The notes: generated by a model not told the origin, from the sequence alone. A stretch of DNA of 64,000 nt from Trichomonas vaginalis G3 (GCF_026262505.1 NC_067208.1:12037962-12101961), one strand, 5' to 3'. Counted from the first letter of the stretch, positions 1 through 10,700 are shown. Numbers and translations are program-made.

Positions 1-180
1 TAAAGTAGTCTATAATTTATAAGCTCTATGTACACAGCGAATTGTTACTGTGCTGAACACCAATTTTAACTGAAAATTTCTAAATTTGAGATATATTCAT
101 GTTTTTATTTTAATTTTGTATTCTTAGATTATTATAACACATATAAATATCACTAATATTTTTATTTACAAACAAAAAAT

Positions 181-1881
181 CTATATTTTCTGATAAATCA
201 ATATATAAGCATCTTCAGAGTGAGCTTTCGCTTGGTCTATTGGGTTAACCAAAGAGTCATTATAGTAAAACCATTTATCAGTTCCTTCCTCTCTCGAAGC
301 GCACGTATAATGTCCGCTACTTGCGTTTCCTAAGTGGAAAATAACAGAAATCAATTTCAATTTTCCTCTGTCGTTCTTGCAGAAATCAGACAAATCAAGT
401 TCATCAGGGTATTGAACATTTGTGACTATTTTACGTGGTTCTACACCATCGTATTCGAATCTCTTGAAATGGATGATCAAAAACTTCGAACAACGTTCAA
501 TTCCCATAGTTTTTGTCGCCCGAACTTTTTGTTTACAATTTTCGCAGTACCACTTATTATTTTCATCCAAATTGTCTTGTTGTATGAAGCTCTTCAAATA
601 GTCAGTTAATGTTACTTGCGAAAAAAAGCAAATCTTAACAGGAACTGACAAAAAAGTGAATGGATCGTAAACCACGTTTTCTCTTCTACATTCTGGACAG
701 TAAATTGTACTATAGAACATTCCAGAGAATAAAGATTCTATATACGATGGTTTTGTGCCTGGATATCGCTTCCTTACTGATTGTGTTCTTGGAGTAACTC
801 CGTCTTCTAGGGCTGTACTGTATGCAAGGTCTTCGTGGAGGGCATCAAGGATGCTACATAACGCTTCTTATGCATCGTGTTGGTCGTAGTTCGAAAACGT
901 TGTATATTTCGATGAAAAAGCTGATCTGAACTCTTTCGGGTTACGTGGATTAGTTCCGCTAATGCACATGGACTTAACAAGATCCTTAAAGGCTGATGCA
1001 ATCTTGCCACCACTTCCTAGTGGGTTTTTCTTGTTCAAACTCGAATCAAATTTCGGATTTAAGACAAAAGTGTAAAGCTGTTTGATATGTATGATGCTTT
1101 GGAGAGCAGAATTAAGAAAACATGTATTGCCGAGGTTAATAAGCCCTACAGGCTTCGGATAGTTATCGGGTTCGTTTCTTTGAGGCGCTGAATCAAGTAA
1201 TTCTTTAACACCTAGCTTTAAAGGAGTAAGTTTGGTTAGTTGCTCTGGAGAAGGGAGACTTGGAAGCGTATTTGACCATTGAGTAAGATCATGAGTCTTA
1301 AACTCTTCATTCTTTTGTTTTAGGAAAACAACATGGCCATATTTTTGAAAATATTGGTCTGTTGTCATGTTGTCGTCAATTGGTTCACCATTTGGATTAC
1401 ATAGGTCGTGATTTGCCGAATTAACTCGAATTGCTAAACATAACGGTCGTTTCATGATAGAAAGATGCCAGTCATGTGCAAGGTTTTTGGCTACTGTGCC
1501 ATTATTTGTATTAAACTCAATTTGTATTGGTTTTACAAGAATAACTGACTGACCAGTAGCTGGATGAACTGTAAGTCGTTTGAATATTGGGTTCGTGCAT
1601 TTAAAAACTCCTTTGATTGTTTCCCAAATCGCTTCCTCAAACACGTTAAAATCCTTTTTCCACTGCTTTTTGATATCAAATTCTCCATTTACTAGTAATG
1701 ATGAGCAATCTATCTCAAGTGCTGGTATTGGCTCGTTGTTACGAACCCAATTAACAAATTTTGTGTACCAAGGAAGTGGTGTGAGCATCACCATTCGACT
1801 TCGGCTTTTACCGAGCAAACATTCGATTTCTGCTAGGCGAGAAGAAAGATTTTGCCGTAACTCTAAGGGGTCAGTAATCAT
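181..1881 (-). pseudogene. Ubiquitin-specific protease (C19/USP) with one in-frame stop
   Basis: Deubiquitinase of the USP family, which cleaves ubiquitin from lysines of target proteins. The frame runs from the ATG at 1881 to the stop at 181 (566 codons) with a single internal TAA at 870-868. Seen: a DUSP-like N-terminus (residues ~38-150, starting with WYTKFVNW), the Cys box GLINLGNTCFLNSALQ with Cys254, the QHDA motif at 334-337, two CxxC zinc pairs (YCPEC and WYCENC), and the His box SGHYTC with His524 followed by WFYYND. The stop replaces the Gln of the conserved QxDAQE motif, consistent with a single CAA to TAA change. Everything else is in one frame and well conserved, so the lesion is recent, a sequencing error, or an allele. 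Read literally, the 337-residue product would lack the catalytic His. Confidence 0.85.
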
Positions 1882-1897
1882 AAAAAAAATTGAGTAA

Positions 1898-2631
1898 ATT
1901 TGTAAACCTCTTCAGGGTTATTTTGCTATTCTTGACGAAAAAGATATGATCTATTACTAAATAAGAAAATATTTTTACTTTCATTTTTAATTCGTATCAT
2001 TTGAATGCATGTTCAAATTTTTGCGGTCCATAGATCAGATAATAACAATAAGAGTCCATAAATTAGATTAAATCTACTAGAAATAGTTCGAAAGGACTGT
2101 ATTTTTTATTTGAGAAGAAAAATTTGGGAATAAAGAAAATAAACGTACAAATTTTTCTTACACCATTGATGAAAACTGAACCCATGATTCGGTTCAATAG
2201 CTTTATTAAGATTATGTAGGATATGTCCGCCATGAAAGAGCATAATTCGAAAGTTCGGATTTTATCGAAATTAAATTTCGATTTGATGGAAAAGCATAGA
2301 GCATCCAAAAGTGTATTGTCAGGCATTTTTGGTTAGGGCACACCTTAAAAATCACTTTTTGAGATCGCATTAAAATAAAAATCAAGCCCGAATTTTGTTT
2401 ACCTGGTGTTATCCACAGGTTCTCTAAGCACACTAACCTGATTTCTTTGAATTGTTCAGATAATCAGGAAAAATATCAATGAATGAAATTTGTATCATCA
2501 ACTGTTGGTTAATGATTTAAGACACAATTCTATGTCTATCATTTGATCTTTTTTTTCTTAAGTTAAACATAAACTATCTGAGATAAAAATAATAAATTTC
2601 AATTAAAAACTACAAACATTTACAATACATT
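1898..2631. other. Intergenic, no gene recognised
   Basis: AT-rich spacer between the USP gene and the RAD51-like gene. Two short minus-strand frames at 2063-2433 overlap and share no recognisable motif; I do not call them genes. No RNA gene or repeat was recognised. Confidence 0.5.
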
Positions 2632-3498
2632 TCAAACAACATCATTGTCATTTTCAAATGATATATCATTAGTTACAAGGCAAGGAGATTTTAATATTCT
2701 CAAAATTCTTCCAATATTTGACTTCTTAATCTCCACACGATGTGTACACGCATGTGACCAAGAGTGGCCAAGTGAAGGGACATTTCCATGGAATGGAACA
2801 GTAGAAAGGTGATTTGTAATTAAAACTGCGATTCCTTTGGAAATTGCAATGGATTTTAGTACTTTAACGAGCTCCCATAACATTGAAGTTCTATCTCCTT
2901 GCATTTCAACGGCTTGTCCTCTTAATGGAGCTGCAATTGAGTCTATTACTATTAATCCTACGTTTCCTATGTCATTAACTAATTTAGGAATAGTTCTTGT
3001 AAGCGAAAATAGCATTGGATGGTCGAGAACTCTCAGAACATGAAGTTTGAGATCCTTTGGAACGCATAAGCCGCCTTCTGTATCAATCCAAAGTGTAGAG
3101 TGTGTATTCGATATAGAATCTGCGTATCGTAAGCATAATGATGTTCTTCCACTTCCCGGAATTCCGCAAATTTCAGTAACAACACCGCTGATTAAAGGAG
3201 AAAATAGTCTATCAATGGCATCATATCCGCATGTATATGTTAGTAAATCGTCTGAAGGAACTAAAAATTGTTTTGGTAGTTTAACAAAATTACCAAGAGA
3301 TAATTTCTCAGTAATATATGATTTTTCTTCGTCAGATAATGTGTTATAGCTCCATATATTATGATCTGCAAGAATTTCTTTTTGTTGTTGTGTTAAATCA
3401 AAGTCTAAAACAACTCTTTCTTGCATGAAATAATTTTGACAAAGGAACTTCCCTCCTAGACATTTCTTTAAACACGGGAAGTTTTCATTATTGTCCAT
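2632..3498 (-). CDS. RAD51-paralogue-like RecA-fold ATPase
   Basis: Member of the RecA/RAD51 recombinase superfamily, most like the eukaryotic RAD51 paralogues (XRCC3/RAD51D type) of homologous recombination. I choose the ATG at 3498 (288 residues); an upstream in-frame ATG at 3552 would add a weak 18-residue extension. Seen: an N-terminal helical region, Walker A GIPGSGRT at residues 112-119, Walker B LIVIDS at 182-187, an L2-like stretch, ITNHLS, and the C-terminal block PSLGHSWSHACTHRVEIKK followed by ILKSP, which is typical of the family. The invariant Walker A lysine is arginine (codon AGA, residue 118). In RAD51 a lysine-to-arginine change at this place allows ATP binding but impairs hydrolysis, so this may be a structural paralogue. 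Which paralogue it is cannot be settled by eye. Confidence 0.8.
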   Translation of the reverse strand: MDNNENFPCLKKCLGGKFLCQNYFMQERVVLDFDLTQQQKEILADHNIWSYNTLSDEEKSYITEKLSLGNFVKLPKQFLVPSDDLLTYTCGYDAIDRLFSPLISGVVTEICGIPGSGRTSLCLRYADSISNTHSTLWIDTEGGLCVPKDLKLHVLRVLDHPMLFSLTRTIPKLVNDIGNVGLIVIDSIAAPLRGQAVEMQGDRTSMLWELVKVLKSIAISKGIAVLITNHLSTVPFHGNVPSLGHSWSHACTHRVEIKKSNIGRILRILKSPCLVTNDISFENDNDVV

Positions 3499-3968
3499 AA
3501 TCCTTTTGATTTTGGTTATTATTGTTACATTAAGAAGGAAATTATTGTGCAACTTTCACACTTTTTATATCATTTATATGAAAATAATAATTAATGCATG
3601 TTTATAATGGAAATCTGATGAAATTATTTCATTTTATGGGTAATTTATTTTATATTTTGTTTGATAATTGGTATTTAATGAAAATTTTGATGTCAAATGA
3701 TGTATATCTAAAAAATATGACCATCTTATTTTCAAAAATTTTCATAATTTTTGTTTTTTATCTTGAAAATCGGTATTTTTGATTTCATTTTTGGAATTTC
3801 AAAAAAATTTTGGAATTTAATTTATCAGAATTGAGTATCAACGACACGAGAATATTAAACTATGACAGATGTGAATTCATAATCAACAATAAAATCAGAT
3901 GATGGTCAGGCAAATCAAATCAATGCATTTTAGCGGTTTTTGTAAAGTGGCCTTGTCTTTTCTTTTTC
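3499..3968. other. Divergent intergenic region upstream of eL18
   Basis: AT-rich spacer between the divergent RAD51-like (-) and eL18 (+) genes; both promoters must lie here. A 62-codon plus-strand frame at 3594 is Phe/Ile/Leu-rich and looks accidental. No other feature recognised. Confidence 0.5.
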
Positions 3969-4529
3969 ATGGGTGTTGACTTAGATCACAGAGTCTACCG
4001 CAAACAAAGACAGCAGCCAAAGACACAGGATGCTGAGATGAACATGCTCCACAACCTTTACGCATTCCTCGCTCGCCGCACAGGCAACGACTTCAATGCT
4101 AAGATTGCTCATCGCCTTTGCATTTCCCGCACAAACCGCCGCCCATACTCCCTCTCCCGCCTTGCTACAGCCCTCAAGGAGAAGGAAGCCGAGACAATCG
4201 CCGTTGTTGTTGGCAAGATCACAAACGACGAACGCCTCCTTGAAGTTCCAAAGATGAAGGTTTGCGCTCTCAAGTTCACAGAGACAGCTCGCGCTCGCCT
4301 CGTTGCTGCAGGTGGCGAATGCATCACATTCGACCAACTTGCTCAACTTCGCCCAACAGGTGACAAGTGCCTCCTTCTCGAAGGTGACCGCACACGCCGC
4401 CTTGTTAACAAGCACTTCGGCGCAGCTCCAGGTGATGACAACTCAAAGACACGTCCAAAGATCGCCTCCCATGGCCGTAAGTTCGAAATGGCCCGTGGCC
4501 GCAGGAAATCTCGCTGGTACCATGCCTAA
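3969..4529 (+). CDS. RPL18: 60S ribosomal protein eL18
   Basis: Structural protein of the large cytosolic ribosomal subunit. The 186-residue product has the usual eukaryotic L18 length. The whole protein fits the family: N-terminal MGVDLDHRVYRK, central SRTNRRPYSLSRL, VVVGKITNDERLLEVPK, LRPTGDKCLLLEGDRT, and the basic C-terminal tail GRKFEMARGRRKSRW. The start is the first ATG after the pyrimidine-rich stretch TTTTCTTTTTC. Its codons are visibly richer in C than those of its neighbours, as expected of a highly expressed gene. The TAA stop is followed by a short hairpin-like AAAAAGTGC/TAGATAAAAAG region. It stands alone between the RAD51-like gene and a TM2 gene. Confidence 0.97.
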   Translation: MGVDLDHRVYRKQRQQPKTQDAEMNMLHNLYAFLARRTGNDFNAKIAHRLCISRTNRRPYSLSRLATALKEKEAETIAVVVGKITNDERLLEVPKMKVCALKFTETARARLVAAGGECITFDQLAQLRPTGDKCLLLEGDRTRRLVNKHFGAAPGDDNSKTRPKIASHGRKFEMARGRRKSRWYHA

Positions 4530-4763
4530 GCATCTAACATCTTGTAACCTACTTTTTATCTAAAAAGTGCTTCTTCTAATAGATAAAAAGTTTTTTATGA
4601 AATTTGGCTTTGAATGCAGTCTTTTCCTTTTCATTATGTCTAGAAAATAATTTCTTTGTATGAAAATTCTTACATTTTTTTTTCGAAATTTGATTTCTTT
4701 TGAAGATTTACATTTTTTTTGTTAAAAATATATGAATTTGTATATAATTATATATATTTGAAT

Positions 4764-5285
4764 ATGAATTTTATCAAAAAAAATTTCTCGAAAATCATGA
4801 TTTTGTCACTTTTTATTATGTTTTCCATTTTTGTATTTCATTGTCAAAGTACGGCTTGCAAAGATTCTTATCCATGGCAATATTCTTGCGTCGAAGGTGA
4901 TGTATCCAATATTAGTTGGGCAACAAATTTTTGTTATGCAAATAATACTTGGATTCAAAATTGCACAGTATACGATACAGTTGAATGCACAGGTAATAGA
5001 ACATTTAGTAGATACCAATGGTGTCCTAATAGAAAAGGCAAATCATATTCTTTAGCGGTCGTTTTATCATGTTTAGGAGGATTGTTTGGATTTGATAGAT
5101 TTTACCTCGGATATACATCTTTGGGATTCATTAAATTCTTTACTTTCGGAATATTCTTCGTAGATTATATTTTAGATATAATTTTAATATTAACTCAATA
5201 TTTACAACCAGCAGATGGCAATGGATATTCGGTCTCTGCTCCATTTCCAATTATTGGCCATGGAATCAAAAATAATTTAATTTGA
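4764..5285 (+). CDS. TM2-domain membrane protein (TM2D family-like)
   Basis: Small integral membrane protein of about 173 residues. I choose the ATG at 4764, which directly precedes a basic n-region and hydrophobic signal segment (MILSLFIMFSIFVF); an upstream ATG at 4719 is possible. After the signal comes a Cys-rich luminal part (~45-105) with several CxxxxxxC spacings and the CTGNRTFSRYQWC segment resembling metazoan TM2D1-3. The C-terminal TM2 module follows: a first transmembrane helix ending LGGLFGFDRFYLGY, which contains the DRF motif, and a second helix reading GFIKFFTFGIFFVDYILDIILIL. TM2D proteins in animals act near Notch and secretase pathways; no such role can be inferred here. 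N-glycosylation sequons are frequent (NIS, NNT, NCT, NRT). Confidence 0.8.
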   Translation: MNFIKKNFSKIMILSLFIMFSIFVFHCQSTACKDSYPWQYSCVEGDVSNISWATNFCYANNTWIQNCTVYDTVECTGNRTFSRYQWCPNRKGKSYSLAVVLSCLGGLFGFDRFYLGYTSLGFIKFFTFGIFFVDYILDIILILTQYLQPADGNGYSVSAPFPIIGHGIKNNLI

Positions 5286-5508
5286 TCCTTTATTTTTTTG
5301 TCGAAATTACATAATTAATTCTTTTTTTGTTTGTTATTAATAAATCTTGTACGTTTTAATAATTTTTGGCTTCATCTCAAAAATTCTTCATCATATCTTG
5401 AAGATTTAGTATTACTTTATGGGAGATATCAATTTTATGACCATTAGCAGAGCTATATTTTGACTCCAAACTTAAGTTCAAAATTGTTCAACTTTACAAA
5501 AAAAAAAT

Positions 5509-5513
5509 TCACT
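5509..5513 (+). promoter_or_regulatory. Inr-like motif TCACT before the BTB gene
   Basis: TCACT matches the trichomonad initiator consensus TCAYW. Its A lies 16 bases before the ATG at 5527, inside the usual 20-nt window. Motif match only. Confidence 0.4.
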
Positions 5514-5526
5514 TTTTGTCAAATTT

Positions 5527-6831
5527 ATGAAAAAATTTAGATTATCTGCCCAGGGATTGCAACAAACAGCTCTTTGTGCAAAAGAGCACAACTTCACATT
5601 TATTGCTGGAGAGCATGAATACCATTGTCATTCGTTTTTTGCCGATTTTATTTCTCCAAAAATTGCAGAAATGCATTTAACAGATCCTCTTGCCGACACA
5701 TTTTATATTGACCTCAATGATGATAACTATGAATTTCAAAAAATCATTGATTTGATGCAAGGAAAGACAATTTCAAATGTTAGACCTTCTTACATCACTA
5801 AAGTCGCAAAGATACTTCGAAACCAAGAGCTATTTGATGCATTTTCAGTTAAACTCGATTATAATGCTGAAGAACCAGATTTTCAAGGAATAATTGCAAT
5901 TATTGATGAAAAACACGATTTTGGACTTGATTATTCTACCGAAGTCAACTTCCTTGCTCAACATTTCCATGACATTCCTCATAAATTACTTTATGGATTA
6001 CCACTTCCAGTTATGGAAAAAATTTTGACATCAAAGTTGCTTCTCATTGATTCAGAAGAAGAAATCTTTAACATAGTTTGCAACCTTATCAAATACAACG
6101 GCCCTGAGTACGCACATCTTTTTTCAAACGTAATTTTTGAAAATCTTGATTCCAAGACTATGAGTTCTTTTATTAAAGAATTTGATCCATCAAATATCGA
6201 CGCATCGATCTGGAATGTCATCAAGAGCCGTTTAACGCTAGAAGTCCAATGTTCGATCGATTATTCGCGATACAAGAAACTTGTTACGAAAATACCACAC
6301 AACCCAGAGAATCCTTTTGCCGGAGTCTTTGATTTCTTGTTTAAAGCAAAGAAAGGACTTTTACCGAAAAATCTTGTTTCAGTTTTTCTTTCCAACGAAA
6401 CCCATATTGCAGATAAGTTCTTTGCAAGGGATTCTACATCTCCTTGGCATTTTACAGAAAAATACGATAATTATTTGCAATTAGATTTCAAGAGCTCCCT
6501 AATAGCAATGACTGGCTATGAAATAAAGATGGGAGGATCCGGAAGCTCAAGGTCTAGCGATAATTTTCATGATTGGGTCATAGAAGTCAGCGATGACCAA
6601 ACAAATTGGGAAATTGTCGACAAAAAAGAGAGAAATACAGATTTAGCACCTGACTCATCTATGTACTTCGAATTAGAGAAGCAAACACCACCTTCTCGAT
6701 TCATAAGATGGAGAATTACTAAAGATCCAGGAAAATCAAGCAACAATACTCTTAATATCAAACAATTTGAAATATACGGTGATTACATAGAGATAATGTA
6801 TCCAAATGAAAAAATTGAGAACTCAAAATAA
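5527..6831 (+). CDS. BTB-BACK protein with C-terminal discoidin (F5/8C) domain
   Basis: A 434-residue cytoplasmic adaptor-like protein of a kind abundant in trichomonads. Residues ~20-110 fit a BTB/POZ fold (FTFIAGEHEYHCHSFFADFISPKI, then YIDLNDDNYEFQKIIDLMQGK). A helical BACK-like linker covers ~125-260. Residues ~285-425 form an F5/8 type C/discoidin-like module: YLQLDFKSSLIAMTGYEIKM, HDWVIEVSDDQTNWEIVD, SRFIRWRITKDPGKSSNN, and the closing KQFEIYGDY. BTB domains often dimerise and recruit Cullin-3; here a substrate-binding role for the discoidin part is inference. The gene is complete and has an Inr-like TCACT 16 bases before the start. Confidence 0.85.
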   Translation: MKKFRLSAQGLQQTALCAKEHNFTFIAGEHEYHCHSFFADFISPKIAEMHLTDPLADTFYIDLNDDNYEFQKIIDLMQGKTISNVRPSYITKVAKILRNQELFDAFSVKLDYNAEEPDFQGIIAIIDEKHDFGLDYSTEVNFLAQHFHDIPHKLLYGLPLPVMEKILTSKLLLIDSEEEIFNIVCNLIKYNGPEYAHLFSNVIFENLDSKTMSSFIKEFDPSNIDASIWNVIKSRLTLEVQCSIDYSRYKKLVTKIPHNPENPFAGVFDFLFKAKKGLLPKNLVSVFLSNETHIADKFFARDSTSPWHFTEKYDNYLQLDFKSSLIAMTGYEIKMGGSGSSRSSDNFHDWVIEVSDDQTNWEIVDKKERNTDLAPDSSMYFELEKQTPPSRFIRWRITKDPGKSSNNTLNIKQFEIYGDYIEIMYPNEKIENSK

Positions 6832-7146
6832 TTTTTTTACCATTGAATAAACATTGTATGATATTTATATTGTCTTCACTCTATTTTCTTTATTTTCACT
6901 CATAATTTCATGATTTTTTGCCAAAATTTTATAATTGTTTTCAATTTTTCTTTGAAAATGAAACTGATTACTAGAAGAATGAAATCAGAAGGTTTAGCAC
7001 TTTCAAATGTTCATAAAAATTTTTGAAAAGAAAAAAATTTGATGGAAAAAAATATATCCCTTTTCAAGAAGATAAGTTAATGGTAAGAAAAATGTAAAAC
7101 TTATGATGAAACACTGCTATTTACTTCTAACTATATTATATTATTT
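6832..7146. other. Convergent intergenic region
   Basis: Spacer between the BTB gene (+) and eS27 (-), whose 3' ends face each other. AT-rich; AATAAA occurs shortly after the BTB stop. Nothing else recognised. Confidence 0.5.
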
Positions 7147-7407
7147 TTAGGCGTTGACACGTGGGCGGATTTCGACCTGGTCAGCAAGAAGAATGCGGCC
7201 GCCTGTTGGTGTAGCAAGTGGTGTTTGGCAGTTCTTGCAGAAAACTGGGACGTTAGAGTGTGAGAAAGCAGTTGTGAGGCCTGTGCAGGATGGGCAACGA
7301 AGAGAGAGGAACTCAGAACGTGGATTTGGAACGAGTGTCATCTTCTTGTTTTTGTGGGCTTCCTCCTCAACAGATGGGTGGAGAATGTCGACATCGAGTG
7401 TGGTCAT
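7147..7407 (-). CDS. RPS27: 40S ribosomal protein eS27
   Basis: Structural zinc protein of the small cytosolic ribosomal subunit. The product is 86 residues, the usual eS27 length. Seen: N-terminal DILHPSVEEEAHKNKK, then PNPRSEFLSLRCPSC, then VFCKNCQTPLATPTGGR, giving the C4 zinc-binding pattern CPSC...CKNC. The ATG at 7407 follows a run of A on the coding strand. Codons are richer in G+C than those of the surrounding DNA, as for eL18. Confidence 0.96.
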   Translation of the reverse strand: MTTLDVDILHPSVEEEAHKNKKMTLVPNPRSEFLSLRCPSCTGLTTAFSHSNVPVFCKNCQTPLATPTGGRILLADQVEIRPRVNA

Positions 7408-7824
7408 TTTTTTTTTTTGGGATTGACCAAAACCGTAAATTTAAGTGAAAGCCAGCGGTTTGGAAGACTTATTTTTGAAAACAAATTTTTTGTCCTTGCA
7501 TATTTAAAATCACCAAACATGGCACAATTGATTTGACCCATTTTAAGGGCAAATCGGAAAATTTTTGTTCTTGATAATTTTAAAAATCTGGATTTAAAAG
7601 CTAGGAAATTGAAAAATGTTCAAGACAAAAATAAGGATTCTCATATAATGAATAAAAAAATGCAAATTGAACATCGATTTCAAGTTCCAAAACGCGTTCT
7701 CCTAACTATAAATAAAACGAATGACAAGTTTTTAAAATCATGACATATTTATTTCGTTAAGTAATATATATTTTAGAAATGAAATATAATAATAATCAAC
7801 AAACATAAAAAAAGGTATTATTTC
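7408..7824. other. Intergenic, nothing recognised
   Basis: AT-rich spacer between eS27 and the zinc-finger gene, both on the minus strand. It contains the eS27 promoter region; no motif is certain. Confidence 0.5.
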
Positions 7825-8484
7825 CTAACGGAAAGTCTTATGGAAAGGACATTGGGTAACTCCATTTATCATAACTGGCATTCCACATTTTGGACAAGGT
7901 AAAAACAGTACTTGGTTCGGATCTTCGCGTATGTGCCATATACAGTACTTCGTTCCATGCAATGCCAAACAAATACATCCTGGATGGGTGCAATATTGTA
8001 TAGAATTCTGTAAAGGAGCCTTTGAAGTTTGAAATACTTTATTTCTCCAAAGTTTTGTTAAAGATACTAGATCTTGATAATGTTTAAACCCAACATAACT
8101 TGGTGCACTTGAAATTGCATTTAAATGGCAAAAATAAAATTGTCTTCTCTGATCAATAGGCTTTGAATTGTACAAAGAAACTTTGTTTGCTTCCATCAAT
8201 TGAGGAATTGTTTGTTTTTGTGTTTCATATAATTCGATAAGTTGATCAATCTTTTGAATACGCAATTTTAGAATTTCATCAGTATGGAAGACAAATTTAC
8301 TCTTTTTGGATGTTATTTCAAAAGGCAAATCATCTTGTTGCTGGCCAGGTCTTTTAGTTGATAAATATCTTGTCAGGATTAATGATGTTTCAAACGGAGG
8401 CGTATCATCCCTTCGAAAACGCTTTTTTAGACTAACATCTTCTCTTTTGATTCCATTAAGTAGTAAAATATTATCTAAATTCAT
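7825..8484 (-). CDS. C3Hc3H zinc-finger protein (KANSL2/INO80D-like)
   Basis: A 219-residue protein. Residues ~160-185 contain CTHPGCICLALHGTKYCIWH, a good match to the C3Hc3H 'potential DNA-binding' zinc finger found in KANSL2 (NSL histone acetyltransferase complex) and INO80D. A second Cys/His cluster, CPKCGMPVMINGVTQCPFH, follows directly at the C-terminus. The N-terminal half is basic and polar and includes a conserved-looking helix LRIQKIDQLIELYETQ. A chromatin role is inferred from the zinc-finger family only. The ATG at 8484 is the first in frame. Confidence 0.65.
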   Translation of the reverse strand: MNLDNILLLNGIKREDVSLKKRFRRDDTPPFETSLILTRYLSTKRPGQQQDDLPFEITSKKSKFVFHTDEILKLRIQKIDQLIELYETQKQTIPQLMEANKVSLYNSKPIDQRRQFYFCHLNAISSAPSYVGFKHYQDLVSLTKLWRNKVFQTSKAPLQNSIQYCTHPGCICLALHGTKYCIWHIREDPNQVLFLPCPKCGMPVMINGVTQCPFHKTFR

Positions 8485-8825
8485 TTTCGAAATCTTGTCA
8501 CTTTTTATGCGTAGTTTTGATTAAAATTCAAATTATTTGCGAAATACAACATCTCAACATGTACCTCAGATTAGGAACAAAAAGTTCATTCAGCATCTGA
8601 TTGTCCAAAAATATTATCAATGATTGTTCTTAAGAGTCTTTGGAGTCTTTGTCCCTCATCAATGGTACAGTACCTCAACATGTACCTCAGATGAGGAACA
8701 AAATCGAAAATCACATCATTCCTAAAAGACTTTCTTAAGAGTTTTTGAAGTCTCAACACATCATCTAATTGTTTTATTTTCATCTGACAGTATTTGCATT
8801 TCATCTTATTGCATTTTAAAGAATT
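8485..8825. repeat. Hairpin repeat copy in intergenic DNA
   Basis: Holds an imperfect palindrome at about 8652-8706: a GTCCCTCATC..GGTAC arm, a short loop, then GTACCTCAGATGAGGAAC. A related hairpin lies at about 11737-11790 (GTTCCTCATCTGGGGTA ... TACATCAGATGGGGAAC), so this is a dispersed hairpin repeat. A related partial copy (GTACCTCAGATTAGGAAC) is at about 8560. A 187-codon minus-strand frame across 8586-9149 is composed of repeat and AT-rich sequence and is not called. Confidence 0.45.
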
Positions 8826-9527
8826 ACAGTATACGGAAAAAGTGGGTCTTAAAATCATTTTGGGTCTTATTTTTAACCGCAAAATTCCCACAATTTTGAA
8901 TACTTTGGCAAAAAAACTTGCAAAAACATAGCGTCTATATACTATGTATATTAAGATTTTGCAAAGTGTCAAAAAATAAAAATTTTTTAAAAAAATTTTA
9001 GGGAGTTCGAAAAAAGTAATGATTGTAAGAGATGGGAAGTATTTACGCTTGAAGTCGGAGCGGATATGAAAAGAATTTGTAAAGGCGCATATCTTGGTAT
9101 GCAAAATTGAGATACTGTGTTGAAATCTACAAAATTCAAAATCTGACACAAGTCTCTCTGACCATATTAGACTCGTATTCTTTCTCTGTTGTATGAGATT
9201 TAATGAAAATGCTCGTTAATAGATACACATCTATTTAAAAATGATATCCGTTATTAAATCATATGCTCTGTGGACGCAGAAACTTGTGTTTTCGACTTTG
9301 TAAGTTGGTAATGAGCGATGCGAATGGGTCAGTTTGGTTAGTAAAGTCATCTAAGAAAAAATCGTTAATTGAACAATATGTAATAATTTTTGAAAATGAA
9401 GTAAACAGTATATTGAAATGTGCAGTATTAAGCTACTCTTTGACCTTGTAAGTTTTGATCAATTATGTAGCTGAAGGTATATTCGCAGGTAAGCAAGTTT
9501 GGAGAAAAATCTTATAGCTAAAAATAA

Positions 9528-9640
9528 AAATTGTATGAAATAATTATGTGGTTCATTTGCTAACGTGCTTTATTTTTGGGGTCGGAAAACCCAGGTTCGA
9601 ATCCGAATACATCTTATTTTTTCTTTTTCATTATATCAAT
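9528..9640 (+). repeat. tRNA-like (SINE-like) sequence
   Basis: Contains a box-B-like GGTTCGAATCC at 9594-9604 and a segment GCTTTATTTTTGGGGT (9567-9582) shared, in opposite orientation, with the sequence at 10772-10787. Both copies begin with TTGTATGAAAT and end in a T-rich tail. The stems of a true tRNA do not pair, so this is a tRNA-derived repeat rather than a tRNA gene. Confidence 0.4.
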
Positions 9641-10700
9641 AAATTGTATTATACCCAAGAATTATTTTAATAAGAATCAATTTGGAATTTGAACCATGAA
9701 TAATATATTTCGTATTTAAATACTCATATTTTTGTAAAATAATCTTTTCGGTTATATTACAATCAAATTACAAAACAGTTATAAGATTTTTTAATCCTAA
9801 ATTCAAAATATATGAACTTTGATCTTTAAATTTTAAACAATTTTGAGAAAGAAATATTGTTAATCGCTTAATATTCTTATGTATATAAGTTGATTATGCA
9901 GCTGTGTGTCAAAATCCAATTTTTAATACCAATCTCATTTATTCTTCAAATTATTTTTATTATTATAATCATGAGATCTGGTATTATATGAATAACATCA
10001 CATTTCAACATAAACGTGAATAAATTTCAAAATTGCAAAACAATCACCTCAATTTCTCTATTTATTCATATTAACTTATTTTCGATATACCCATTTAATT
10101 AGTTTCATGTATGTTAGCATGTGACAATAGATATTTGAAGCTTAAATGATGGATTGCCGAAGAAATTAACAAAAAATTCTTATATTTTTGATTTATGATC
10201 ATACAAACATAATGACTTACAACAAATATCATTATAATACATAATTACCATAGTTGGATCTCAAATTAAAAATAATATTATATTTGGATATTATTTTCAA
10301 TAATTTTCAATTTTGCTTTATATGAGATTCAAACAGACCATTAGATACATGTTATAGCCAATCAATATTTTCATAAGAATAAAAATTTTTTAGAATATTG
10401 TTTTATGTTTTTTATAATTGACAGTCTATTTGTATCTACCTATCTTAAAATACATTTTATGTTTGTAATCGCTCTTCCACCTATAACAATTTAGAACAAT
10501 TCTGAATATTTAAATGTTTTGATATGGATAATTCAGTTATACCAAGATTGACTAAGTCTCTTGGTATGAATAGTGAACTTGAGAACATTCACTTGATTCA
10601 TATTAATAAATTTGTGTCAAATTCAAATAATTGTTCTTAGTAATCTTAATTTATTCAATATATATGACTAAAAACAGTTTACTTGTTTCTTACTAATAGC
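9641..10700. other. AT-rich non-coding DNA
   Basis: About 1 kb of strongly AT-rich DNA with no open frame of note and no recognised RNA or repeat, inside the possible element at 8826-10921. Confidence 0.5.

Noticed and set aside
2063-2433. Two overlapping minus-strand frames of 73-87 codons
   Set aside because: No recognised domain, overlapping frames and AT-driven composition.
8586-9149. 187-codon minus-strand open frame
   Set aside because: It spans a palindromic repeat and one inverted element end, has odd composition and no motif; chance open frame.
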